From Aplectana chamaeleonis (taxonomy: Eukaryota; Nematoda; Chromadorea; Rhabditida; Cosmocercidae): a stretch of 64,000 bases of DNA. How positions within the stretch are numbered: position 1 is the stretch's first letter; the number at the start of each line of letters is the position of its first letter. The stretch is from assembly GCA_029168955.1 (NCBI GenBank), contig JAPDOI010000065.1, positions 2,046,001-2,110,000 on the forward strand, read 5' to 3'. Under the pieces are notes generated by a model. The model ran no database searches. It had not been told where the DNA came from and was given only the letters and a program-made list of their open reading frames with translations. Both the position numbers and the translations under genes were made by a program. This document shows, piece by piece, positions 54,531 through 64,000 of the stretch.

Positions 54531-55403
54531 CAAAGCAGGTTAATTTCACGATTTTCTCTCGAATCTCTCAGATTTGAAGTTTAGATATCTCAAGTCGATA
54601 TCTACATCTACCCAGTCCTTCACGGGGGAAAACTTCATAGACAAGTCTCCACACTCCGAAAAGGAATTGGGCGTCTATAGAGACTTTTTTAGTCATTTAA
54701 ATTCCGCCGAGATTCGGACTAAGCAGGTTGTTTTCAGATTTCCTCTCCAATTCCTCAGATTTGAAATTTAGAAACCCTCACTCAAAAACCTAAGGCTACC
54801 CAGCCTTACACAGAGAAAATTTCCAGAGACAAGCTTTTACCGCCGCAAAGAAGTTTCGGATCTATAGCAACCGTTCTTCCAAAAACACATTGCCAAAATA
54901 TGGAAAATTTTCTAACATCTCTTAAATTTCCTCGTTTTGAAATTTCGAAACCCTGAGGGAAAAAGCCGCGGCTACCTAGCCCTCCACAGAGAAAAGCTGC
55001 ATAGACAAAACTCCACCCGAAGAAAGGAAATTTAGGGTATATAGAGACCTTTCTAGCCATATAAACTCCGCCGGTATATCGACGAAGCAGCAAAATTTTG
55101 AAATTTTCTATTAAGCGTCAAAATTAGAACTAGGAAATCCAAATCCGCGGCTTACCAGCCATGAACAAGAAGAATTTTCGCAAACGAGCTTCTACCCGCC
55201 GAAAATAAATTCCGAGTATGTAGCAATCTTTCTGGCCAAAATATGGAGAAAGCAGATTATTTTTTCGGATTGCTCCTCGAATTTGTCATATATGTGTTTC
55301 AGAAAATAGAGACCAAAAATAAACGGCTATCCATCTCTCCACAGGGCAAAATGTCGTATACAAGCTTCCAACCGCCGAAAAAATTTCGAGGTCTATAGAA
55401 ACC

Positions 55404-55898
55404 TTAAAGGCAGTGTTCACGATGAAAATCGTTTCTCTGTTATTCCGCTTATCTTAAAAACGGTCCCATGCTGATTCCAATGATGTCTCTGAAATCGTAC
55501 AAGATCTTCTGGTAACGGAGTTATGGTCCCTCAAAGATTGAGCTGAGGAAACATGGTGGACGAGTTGTCCGAGGCTTGTAACTTCCGTCTTTTGCAGCCG
55601 ATGTATGCGAGCTGACCTGAGTAAAAAGAGAAGCTGAGAATGAAAGGAAGAACGGGGCTAATGATTGGAAATCATCGCTCATCTCACGATCTCGAGCATT
55701 CATTTCTTCACGTCGATGGGCGTGTGTTACGCTTTTGGGGTTTGCCTTGCGCTCGAAGTGGCAACTTCGGGGTCTTTTGAAGCGTTTCCTGTCTCGTTTT
55801 CATGCATTCCTTCGACGTCGACGTTACAGTGTGCCCCTCCACTACCCATTCTCAGTGGAAACTGAAACAAATTTTTTTATCGTGAACACTACTTTTAA
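55404..55898. mobile_element. AGGCAG-type MITE (type beta) in the satellite
   Basis: TTAA-flanked; left end AGGCAGTGTTCACGATGAAA; right end ATCGTGAACACTACTT, slightly decayed. It closely follows 12607-13100. Confidence 0.75.
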
Positions 55899-56384
55899 CA
55901 GCTAATCGAACTTTGGAGGAATATGGAGAAGTCAGATCAATTTCTGTATTTTCTCTCAAATTTCTGAGATTTGAGGTTTAGAAGCCCTTAGTCGAAAACA
56001 TACGGCTACCCAAGTCTCGACAGGAAAATTTTCCATGGACAACCCTACACACAAAGAAAAGAAATTTAGGGTCTGTACAAACCTTTCTATACGAGATGAC
56101 TTCGCCAAAATATGGAGAAAGTAAATTCATTTCTCGGATTTCTCTTTGAATTTGTCATAATAGTGTTTTAGAAATTAAAAACTGACAGCTCTCCATCCCA
56201 CCATGGGGAAAATGTTCATAGACAGGCTTCCACCCGCCGAAAAGAAAATTGGAGTCTTTAAAGACCTTTCTAAACATTCAAATTCTGCCGGGATTCTAAC
56301 AAAACAGATTAATTTCTAGATCTTTCCTCATTTTTTTAGATTTAAAGTTTAGAAACTCTCACTCAAAAACGTACGGCTACTCAG

Positions 56385-57600
56385 AACTCGGTGGGGAAAT
56401 TTCCATAAACAAGCTTCTACCCGAAGAAAAGAAATTTCGGGTTCATAGCAACCTTTCTAGCTAAAAACACTTTGCTAAAATATGGAGAAAACAGATTATT
56501 TTTTTTTCTAATTTCTTCTTTAATCTGTCATATTTGTATTTCAGGAATCGAAAATCAAAAACCAACGGCTATCCATCTCTTTATAGGGAACAATTTCATA
56601 GACAAGCTTCCAACTGGCGAGAAGAAAGTTCGAGTCCATAGAGATCTTTCAAGCCTTTCAATTCTGCCGAGATTCGGACAGAACAGATTTATTTCTAGAC
56701 TTTGTCTTCAATTTCTTAGATTTAAAGCTTGGAAATCCCCAGTCAAAAACCTAAGGCTACCAAGCCCTCCACAGAGAAAATTTCCATAGACAAGCTTCCA
56801 CCGGCCGGAAAGAAATTTCGCGTCTATAGCAACCTTTCTAGACATTCAAATTCTGCTGGGATTCTAACAAAACAGATTAATTACTGAATTTTTCAATAGT
56901 TTTTTTAGATTCGAAGTTTAGAAACTCTTACTCAAAAACTTACGGCTACTCAGCCCTTCACAGGGGAAATTTCCATAAACGAGCTTCTACCCGAAGAAAA
57001 GAAATTTCGGGTTTATAGCAACTTTTCTAGCTAAAAACACTTTGCTAAAATAAGGAGAGAACAGAAAATTTTTTCTGATTTCCTCTTTAATCTGTTATAT
57101 TTGCATTTCAGAAATCGAAAGTCAAAAACCAACGGCTATCCATCTCTTTATAGGGAACAATTTCATAGACAAGCTTCCAACTGGCGAGAAGAAAGTTCGA
57201 GTCCATAGAGATCTTTCAAGCCTTTCAATTCTGCCGAGATTCGGACAGAACAGATTTATTTCTAGACTTTGTCTTCATTTTCTTAGATTTAGAGTTTGGA
57301 AATCCTCAGTCAAAAACCTAAGGCTGCCCGCCCCTCCACAGAGAAAATTTTCATAGACAAGCTTCCACCGGCCGGAAAGAAGTTTCGCGTCTATAGCAAC
57401 CTTTCTAGACATTCAAATTCTGCTGGGATTCTAACAAAACAGATTAATTCCTAGATTTTTTCTTATTTTTTTTTAGATTTGAAGTTTAGAAACTCTCACT
57501 CAAAAACTTACGGCTACTCAGCGCTTCACAAGGGAAATTTCCTTAAACGAGCTTCTACCCGAAGAAAAGAAAATTTGGGTTTATAGCAACCTTTCTAGCT
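56385..57600 (+). repeat. 573-bp higher-order repeat (three monomers)
   Basis: The monomer with ATTTCCATAAACAAGCTTCT at 56395 recurs about 573 bases later (56968) and again about 573 bases after that (57541). The two monomers in between (GGGAACAATTTCATAGACAA and ACAGAGAAAATTTYCATAGA types) repeat in the same order with a few percent difference. Confidence 0.8.
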
Positions 57601-57880
57601 AAAAGCACTTTGCTAAAATATGGAGAAAGCAGATTTTTTTTTAAATTCCTCCTAAATTACTTAGATTTGAAGTTTGGAAACCCTCAGCCAAAAAGCTAGG
57701 GCTACCCAGGTCTCGACAGGAAAAATTTTCATAGACAAACCTCTACCCGAAGAAAAGAAATTTCGGGTCTACAGAGACCTTTCTAACCATGGAAATTCTG
57801 CCAGAATCTGGACAAAGCACTCAATTTTCAGGATTTACTCTCAAATCTCCCAGACTTGAAATTTAGAAAAAATCCGGCTC

Positions 57881-58590
57881 CATCTGCCAGAACTGCTGTT
57901 TTAATGGTTTTTTTTCGGGTTTTAAACGGCTAAATCGAGTATTCTCAAGTGATTTCCCTCCAGAAATGCACCCCTGGGGGTGAACAGTCCATGAATCGAC
58001 CATATTCTGTTGGAATTCGTCACTGGAAGTGGCCGGCGATGTAGATAGGCGGCCTTGGAATCGATATTTCCTTCCACCACCCGGCACCCTCCGCATCCCT
58101 CGTCAACTACGGTAGGTCGCGCCGCCCGCAGCCGCCGTCACTCCGCTTCTCTACCAGCGAGTTCCGTTCGTCAACCAATCCTCAACCTATACCCTCATCA
58201 AACCCATCAGTTTACCCACCATCTCCTAGATCATGGTCTACTTCATCAATACAACTCGAATTTGATTGAAATCCCGGTGAAATTCGGTCCATTCTCGGTG
58301 TTATTGTATGATTCGAGCGCGGCGCCGCGTCCATCTGCGTCTCGTCCCGATGCCACGTTGACGGCCCGTCTCTCCTCCATGCTCTGCTCAGTCTGTGTCT
58401 CTCGCCACGCAGGCATTCACCGCTGCCGATTATGATTTTCAGACAGAAGAAGCACTTGTGATCGCCTTATTCACCAAAGTATTCCCAATACTGGACAAAA
58501 GAAGAAGACCACCCTGTAGGGTAACTATTCTCAAAACCACATTTGGCCCCTTTAACAATTCAACTTCTCCCGAAAATCAATAGTTTTTTT
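57881..58590. other. GC-richer segment with possible coding fragments
   Basis: 58055-58435 and 58395-58583 contain open frames with proline/serine-rich or FTAADYDF / TEEALVIALFTKVFPIL readings and a GATTTTCAG acceptor at about 58442. No complete gene model could be assembled. It could be the decayed 5' region of a gene. Confidence 0.25.
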
Positions 58591-59419
58591 TTTAAATTAC
58601 AAAATTATTTCTCATTTAAATCGGCTATAAATGTACTCTTTTCGGCTAATAATTTAGTTTAAAAAAAAATTTGTCAATAATTACGTAATGTTGCGAAATC
58701 GATGAATGTTTTTGAATGCGTCATTGTCATCTTATGCTTATCTTTTGACATAAACTGACTCACCGTAGACAGAAACAAAATGCTAGAGATCGTTTGGCAT
58801 AGTCTATGTATGTTACGTTATTATAATCACAGAAAAAAGAACTTCAAAAGTGCATTCGGCGAACTATAGTTTTTTCGTACCGTAATCTGGTTAGGCGGAA
58901 AAAAATCACGTGGGAGAGTGATGACCGTGCGCGCAGACTGCTTTACCAGTTCGACGGATTCTTTTTTCGCTTCCACGTCTCAGTCAAGTTTTTATACGTT
59001 TAATAATGGATACATCATTGATTTTAATTTTTCACGTTGATGGAGTATTTGGGAAAAATGCAGCATTAATTATTCTGAATTTAATTTTTTTTTTGAAAAA
59101 AGGTCCCGTAACGATTCTAATTATTATTCGGCCTATTTGCGTATTTTAAAATATTTTAGTTGCTCTGAATATTTTGAATGAAACTACTATTTATTCGGAC
59201 TTTAAAGTTTTCGAGTATTCGATTTTTTCGAAAGTGTAATGAAAAAAAATGTTTGTGGCTTTTTATGTGGATCTGAAATTGAGAATTCAATTTATTCGGA
59301 ATCCATGAACTTTTCGATCGCTCGGGTTTTGACAAATGAATACTATTTATTCTGGAAATTAAAATTGCCATGCGTTGAGTATTCGATTTTTAGAGTTGAA
59401 AATCGGTGCAATCGTAGCA
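58591..59419. other. AT-rich spacer with a ~180-bp direct repeat
   Basis: TACTATTTATTC and GAGTATTCGATTTTT occur in the same order at 59186-59227 and 59341-59392, a diverged tandem duplication. No gene recognised. Confidence 0.4.
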
Positions 59420-59930
59420 ATGGGGACATTTGGCCACGCCCATTTTTCTGCGCCGCAACTGCTCTTTTTTTATTTCGGAAAGGGAGGAAAGCTCTGGGTT
59501 GGTTCTCGAATTGCGTCGCGGTGCGGAAAAATGGGCGTGACACCGGCGATGGCTAAGCGGGTTGTGTCGGAACTCGTCCACGCCGTCATTTTCACTCCCA
59601 ACAAACTTCGCACCAACCCGAAGTTTCCTTCCGTTCCAGAATCGGGAGAGTTAAGGGCTCTAAGAAGTGCAACTTACACACAAAGTTGGGTTTCCAGATT
59701 GAGTCTAAACTTAAGTTTCAGAGCTCTGAAAACCGCGGCCTCGGACGAGTTTCGACGTCATCTCGTTAGCTTTGGGCGTGCTAACTTAGCGGGCGGGGCA
59801 TTGTTGTACTTTTACATGGCCACGCCTATTTTTTCGTGCCGCAATGACTCCTGATTTTGGCAGGGGAGGGAAACCTCGGGTACATGCTCGAATTAATGGT
59901 GGCACGGTAAAATGGGCGTGACCAAGTACA
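59420..59930. repeat. GGCCACGCCCATTTTTC small inverted-repeat family, first cluster
   Basis: GCCACGCCCATTTTTCTGCG and partial inverted copies at 59435, 59530, 59817 and 59920. Related units recur near 61510, 62030-62110, 62810-62890 and 63550-63660, usually around TTTGAGCACCTRCCC and AATCAGGAGAGTC. Confidence 0.6.
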
Positions 59931-60961
59931 TCGCGCCGTAGTGCCCCCCCCCCCCCAAATAGCACCGCTTTGGGGCCGTATAGGTACACTCGGCGCGGAT
60001 CCAGTGATACTGGTTCTGAATTGGCGCAAACTCGGTGCGTGTGTGTTGAAGCAAATGCTTAGGATCCGCGTCGACTGTACATACTTTTCTCCGCGAGCGT
60101 TGCCATCCCCGCGAAGCTCTCACGTGATTGGTCAGTTTGTGGACTTGGCCAATAACGGAAGAGATTCGCGGGGTAAGGGACGCTTGGGCAGAGGTATGAG
60201 TTTGGCTCTTGAAGAAAGGCAGCTATATCCTGGATTCTGTTGAGGCAAAGTGGTCGTGACGGGACCACGGTGGACGAATTTGGGCGCCAGTGATGTGCGC
60301 CATACGTTCGTGTTGGGGGCGGGATTCTGACTAGTTTGGTTGTCATTGACATGGGTGGTCCAACGTCCTGATTCTGTGGAGCCGAAGGCTAACATCCGAT
60401 AGCTATCAGGATCCAACACATGTACCTGCCGCAGCAGGGAGTCGTTCAATACCTCTGTGCACCAGGCTAGGTTCGAGCAGCACGTCCCATTTGTGTGTGT
60501 GGGGGGGAGGGGTGTTTAGGGTGCGGTGCTAGGAACACACGAAACGGGTGGAGTCTGGAACGCGTTAATAGATAGGCTATTCCAGTTGGGACCGTCTTGC
60601 CGAGCATCCTTCGCCGGCGAACAGTTGCGGTGGATGGTATAGGTGCATACGCAAGAGGGTCCCGAATTGCATAGCCTAAGAGTGGACTTCCTGGATGCCA
60701 TCCTGATCTCGTATAATCCTGAGAAAGCCCGTGCTTCGGTCATGTTGATATTCACCTCTCTCACTGGTTCTGAGAACCTACCATGCCATCATAAGGGTTT
60801 TGTGGCGCCTTGGTAGGTGCGTGGAAGCAGTGGCTGCCCCAAAAAGGTGCATCTGGTAGTGCTCATTTTGTTGTGATCCTCATCAACTGATAATTCCGAA
60901 TTTGAACGAAAGTTGTGTATGGTGCAGAGGAAAACTTGTCAATAACTCTATGCATTTTCAG
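59931..60961. other. No gene recognised; homopolymer C run
   Basis: A run of about 14 C at 59943-59956, then GC-rich sequence with several overlapping frames on both strands. None has adequate start, splice or domain support. Confidence 0.35.
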
Positions 60962-61380
60962 AAGTACCCAAGAGACTCGTGCGTGCGATCAGCGGACGCG
61001 GACGAGTGTACATGCAGCGAGTGTCGACAGCGCCGTCGTCGCTGCTCATCCAGTCGCATCTGCTCCAGAAATCCGCCGCGCCGTCATTGGTCCGCTCCGC
61101 ATCGCATCAGGGGAAGTCGTCTCCGCAGGGTCGACGAGTGTCCGGCACCGTGGACGTAGTCGCGCGTGCTCAGAAATTGCAGCAGTCGAAGAAGTCGAAC
61201 ACGACGGGCCATCAGCAGCACCTGATTACCACATCTGCACTCAAGATTGCTCCAACCAAAGCCACTGAACAGGAGGTGACGCTCAAAGCGTCATCAACGG
61301 GCGCTGAGAACTCGATGGTGACGAAGTCGTCGGCTGGACAGGAAGCACCATCGCCGAGTGTTCAGGCGGCAGCTATTCAG
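60962..61380 (+). CDS. Probable internal exon, low-complexity protein
   Basis: Preceded by GCATTTTCAG, a good nematode acceptor, and followed by CAG|GTTAGT, a good donor. The frame is open for 419 bases, with G/C-rich third positions unlike the surrounding AT-rich DNA. It encodes a Ser/Ala/Gln/Lys-rich, probably disordered segment (RVSTAPSSLLIQSHLLQKSA ... SAGQEAPSPSVQAAAIQ). Exon phases are two bases at the start and zero at the end. Neighbouring exons were not found within the window. A second open frame (60915-61268) overlaps, so the frame choice is not certain. No family recognised. Confidence 0.45.
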
Positions 61381-62224
61381 GTTAGTGCCGTTTATAGTTA
61401 ACTTCCCAGTCAAAGTCTTCCTGCTGAGAGGCACGGCAGAATGCTACGAAGGAGCATCGATCACGCGGCGCCCCACGATCGATTTCATGCTATCGCCACG
61501 AGGAGGGGGGTCATATGGCCACGCCCATTTTTCCGTGCAGCCACGAAATTTTCGGCGCCAATCCGGGGTTTTCCTCTCCTTCCCACCGCGGGTATGGCCA
61601 AGCAGTCCGGCTGGCACACGCTACGCGCGCGACGGAAAAACGCTGCGGTTAAGGCCTCCTTGGGGCGCGTTAATCGAGGTCCTCGGAAAAGTAGTTATTC
61701 CGTTTCAGCAGTTCCCATTTGTGACTTTTTGCATTTTTTCATGTTCTTTTTGTGGCGGGCGTAGGATCGGCGTCGGAATTAATATCGCCGTCTCTCATTC
61801 CGCTCCGAGAAGCAAAAAAAACTTGTATTAAAAAAGTGCGAATTCCACTGAAACGATGGTATGAGAGGCGTTGCGTCTAAAAAAGTGCATCATAAACAGA
61901 AAAACATGAACAAAATGCAAAAATTGATAAAAGGGGACGGCTAAAATGGAATAACAACAACTTTTCTGAGGGTCCTCGGTTACCACGTCCTAAAGACGAT
62001 GTGCGCGCAGCGTTCTTCCGTCGCGCGCTTCTCGTGTGCCAGCCGAACTGCTCCTTAGCCACACCCGCGGTGTGGATTCGATTCACATGCCACGGAATTT
62101 GTGGCCATGCGGAAAAGTGAACGCGGCTAAGTGCTTTGGCAAAATGCCCCCTCCCTCGCTGCACCATCGATTTTCCTCCATTGCATGCTGCTGCGCCTTC
62201 CAGGGACTAGTATGTAATCGGTCC
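61381..62224. repeat. Inverted GGCCACGCCCATTTTTC-family units
   Basis: Units at 61508-61640 and 61985-62110 are inverted relative to each other (GGCTGGCACACGCTACGCGC versus GCGCGCTTCTCGTGTGCCAG; GTAGTTATTCCGTTTCAGCA versus TTCCATTTTAGCCG), forming a ~640-bp inverted-repeat structure. No gene is supported; this might be the intron after the exon ending at 61380. Confidence 0.55.
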
Positions 62225-62534
62225 CTAAAGGCAGTATATACGCTCGCATTCTTTGTCAAGTTAGGTTACTTGATGTACACATCGGCTGCGTCGGAGCGCC
62301 TACGCCGTTGGAAGCGTCAAAAATAGGCCAAGATCCACGTATTTCAGATATTAGGTTGAGGCAGTTTTTCTAAGGAGGCGGGGTTCCAAGCTTTTGGAGG
62401 TTTGGCATTGTTCTGGTACGATCGTTCTGGCCTGTGTTCGACGCTTCAAACGGCCTCAGCGTTCTAGAACAGGCCGTAAGAGTATAAACGTCATTTTCGT
62501 CAACCATTTTTGAGAGAGTGTGTGCTGCCTTTAA
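62225..62534. mobile_element. Type-delta MITE, short copy
   Basis: TAAAGGCAGTATATACGCTCG at the left and GAGAGTGTGTGCTGCCTTTAA at the right; about 310 bp. Confidence 0.65.
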
Positions 62535-63110
62535 CCGTCGCAGCTATACCGCAATGCACAGTCGTGCCCAAAGGTGATTGTTTAGGTGGAAGCATCGCGC
62601 GCTCCCGCGTCGCTGCTCGTATGAAAAAAAATAGGGAGAGCCGTATGTAGAAATTCAACGGAGCTACGATCCCCTCTCATAGGTAACAAAAGCTTGGGAA
62701 ATTTTTACGACCCCTTCCCAAATTTTCGATTTTTCCTAACTGAAAGTATCTCGAATCCCTTCCAATTTTCGGTTTTTTTCGAGCAGAAATTTTACCTCGC
62801 CGCACTAAATTTGAGCACCTACCCGGGGTTTCCCTGCCCTGCCAAAAACAGGAGAGTCATTGCGGCACGAAAAACTGGGCGTGGCCAAGTGCGATATTAC
62901 AGTGGCCTCTCGCTAAGAAAGCACCTCCTCCTCTCCGTGCGAAGTCGTCTCACAGCAAGACCACCTGCAGCACGCTAGCTTGCCACGTCATCCATTGCTC
63001 TCGCCCGTATCGATCGATGGCGCGGCACGGTAGCTGGCTACGTGTATAGGCGAATGCACACGGAGTTCTATATTGCTGCTGTGAGGATATCGAGCACAGG
63101 TAAAATATAG
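62535..63110. other. No gene; one GGCCACGCCC-family unit
   Basis: 62805-62895 contains TTTGAGCACCTACCCGGGGT and a GGGCGTGGCC end typical of the small repeat family. Nothing else recognised. Confidence 0.45.
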
Positions 63111-63307
63111 TTAGGTCCGTGACTTGCTTCCTCAAGAAAAACATTTAAATCTCACGGGCGGTTTAAATCTCATAGACTGCTGGCGATGTGGTAGGCTTCC
63201 CTTCTCTCTGCCTGAATCGATTAGCGGGTCGGCGCACGCGACCGCCGCGCGAGCCGCGGGTGAGATTTAAATGTTTTTTTTTTCTTTTTGAATCAAGCCA
63301 CGGACCC
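63111..63307. repeat. TTAGGYCCGTGGCTT foldback MITE, copy 2
   Basis: TTAGGTCCGTGACTTGCTTC and AAGAAAAACATTTAAAT at the left, with the complement through AAGCCACGGACC at the right. Relative of 22279-22465 with a different, GC-rich centre. Confidence 0.7.
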
Positions 63308-63801
63308 ACGTATTCATGGGTAAACGTTGAATATGCCTTAACAAGGAGGTCTTAGTATGTTTTCCAAGCACGGTGGACTTGGTTGAGCGGTTACTTTCCC
63401 AGTGGGAGGCGTGAATTTTTTTTTCAAAAGTCGGAGTTTGGGGGGGGGGTCGTGAAACGTTGTCCGCTGAAATAAAGAGAGTTTCCTAATTAGAAAAGGT
63501 TTATAACGGTGCTTTCGCACCGGGGGGGGCACCATGGTGCAAGGCAGTTGACCATTCCCATTTCACAGCGCCACACTAAATTTGAGCACCTGCCCTGGGT
63601 CTCCCTCCCCTTCCAAAATCAGGAGAGTCGTTGCGGCACGAAAATCGGCGTGTTCAAGCCCGATTCCATAGTGCTCCCCCCCCCCCCCCGCCCCCCTCGC
63701 TGTGATAGCACCTGTAACACTTTTTTTCGGAATTTTTCAACCACGGCGCGCCCCAGCAGGGTCCGGCAGCGTTGCGACTACAATTCATCGACGCATTCGT
63801 G
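63308..63801. other. Low-complexity runs and one small-repeat unit
   Basis: G runs near 63440 and 63522, a C-rich run near 63676-63697, and a unit of the TTTGAGCACCTGCCC family at 63568-63660. No gene. Confidence 0.45.
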
Positions 63802-63996
63802 ATCAGTCCGCAAAGTGCACGCCGATTGCGAAACCGTGCTGCGGCGCGGTTGCGAGTTTCCTCAGACAGGGATGTGAGATCACCCGGGCACCAAAGGCAA
63901 AAACCGCCCGGGTGATACAACATTTCTGTCTGATGATACTCGCAACCGTGCCGCAGCACGCTTTCGCAATCACCGTGTACATTGCGCACTGACCGG
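63802..63996. repeat. Foldback element at the window end
   Basis: Arms of about 85-90 bases pair around a short loop near 63895-63907. Matched blocks include GATTGCGAAACCGTGCTGCG and GATCACCCGGGC with their complements. A long frame on each strand is a by-product of the palindrome. Confidence 0.75.
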
Positions 63997-64000
63997 ATTG

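Larger units (their letters stand above)
51885..57880 (+). repeat. ~6-kb tandem satellite, monomer ~187 bp
   Basis: A recurring order of motifs, about every 175-195 bases, includes CTCAGATTTGAAATTTAGAA, GGCTACCCAGCCCTCCACAG, AAATTTCCATAGACAAGCTT, CCGCCGAAAAGAAATTT and TCTATAGAGACCTTTCTAGCC. Roughly 25 monomers are recognisable. Left monomers are highly diverged; right ones are more alike and form a higher-order repeat. The array is interrupted by a LINE 3' end (53537-54097) and two type-beta MITEs. No coding content is evident. Confidence 0.85.

Noticed and set aside
55880..57880. Satellite monomers as tandem coding exons
   Set aside because: Frames are short and not conserved between monomers despite strong nucleotide similarity in the higher-order repeat.
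63654..63992. Overlapping ~100-codon frames on both strands
   Set aside because: They lie on a foldback palindrome, which creates matching frames on both strands.
1..64000. CRISPR arrays, tRNA, rRNA and telomeric repeats
   Set aside because: No regularly spaced short direct repeats with unique spacers, no convincing A/B-box pair or cloverleaf, no rRNA core motifs and no TTAGGC tracts were seen on either strand.

Overview
The window looks like repeat-rich intergenic DNA from a nematode, and I would guess a strongylid (hookworm-like) worm. The reasons are a near-match to the nematode spliced leader SL1 inside a repeat at 42.3 kb, nematode-style TTTTCAG acceptors with GTAAG donors around the few plausible exons, and a transposon mix of a Penelope-like element, a mariner, hAT-like and PIF/Harbinger-like non-autonomous elements, CR1-like LINE debris and many foldback MITEs. 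I see no bacterial-type operons, rRNA, tRNA or CRISPR. The species guess is inference.

Layout. 0-2.7 kb: sparse repeats. 2.7-9.5 kb: a frameshifted coding remnant whose stop codon lies in the 12-bp target duplication of a 6.5-kb Penelope-like element made of two nearly identical units in head-to-head orientation. 10-17 kb: a 640-bp palindrome, nested MITEs, a Harbinger-like MITE inside a 1.5-kb inverted-repeat element, and CR1-like reverse transcriptase remnants. 18.5-20.3 kb: a 1.6-kb hAT-like element with an 8-bp target duplication that splits a ~157-bp dispersed repeat. 21-24.2 kb: inverted repeats and a dead mariner with TA-flanked ends. 24.6-30.1 kb: three large inverted-repeat structures; the last encloses the best host-gene candidate, a two-exon gene for a ~110-residue secreted protein. 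30.5-48 kb: densely nested MITEs sharing AGGCAG ends at TTAA sites, two palindromic TGTAAC elements (one carrying the SL1-like sequence) and several foldbacks. 48.8-51.2 kb: CpG-rich repeats. 51.9-57.9 kb: a ~6-kb satellite with a ~187-bp monomer and a 573-bp three-monomer higher-order repeat, invaded by a LINE and two MITEs. 58-64 kb: GC-rich repeats, a probable coding exon at 61.0-61.4 kb and a foldback at the end.

How the parts work together. There is no gene pathway here. The window mainly records layered transposition: elements sit inside elements up to three or four deep, and several insertions can be dated relative to each other from split hosts and target duplications. The repeated AGGCAG...CTGCCT ends on otherwise unrelated interiors suggest that one mobilising machinery, not encoded here, served several non-autonomous families. 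Both Penelope units and the mariner are broken. Many breaks are one- or two-base differences in short runs, so some could be assembly errors rather than true decay.
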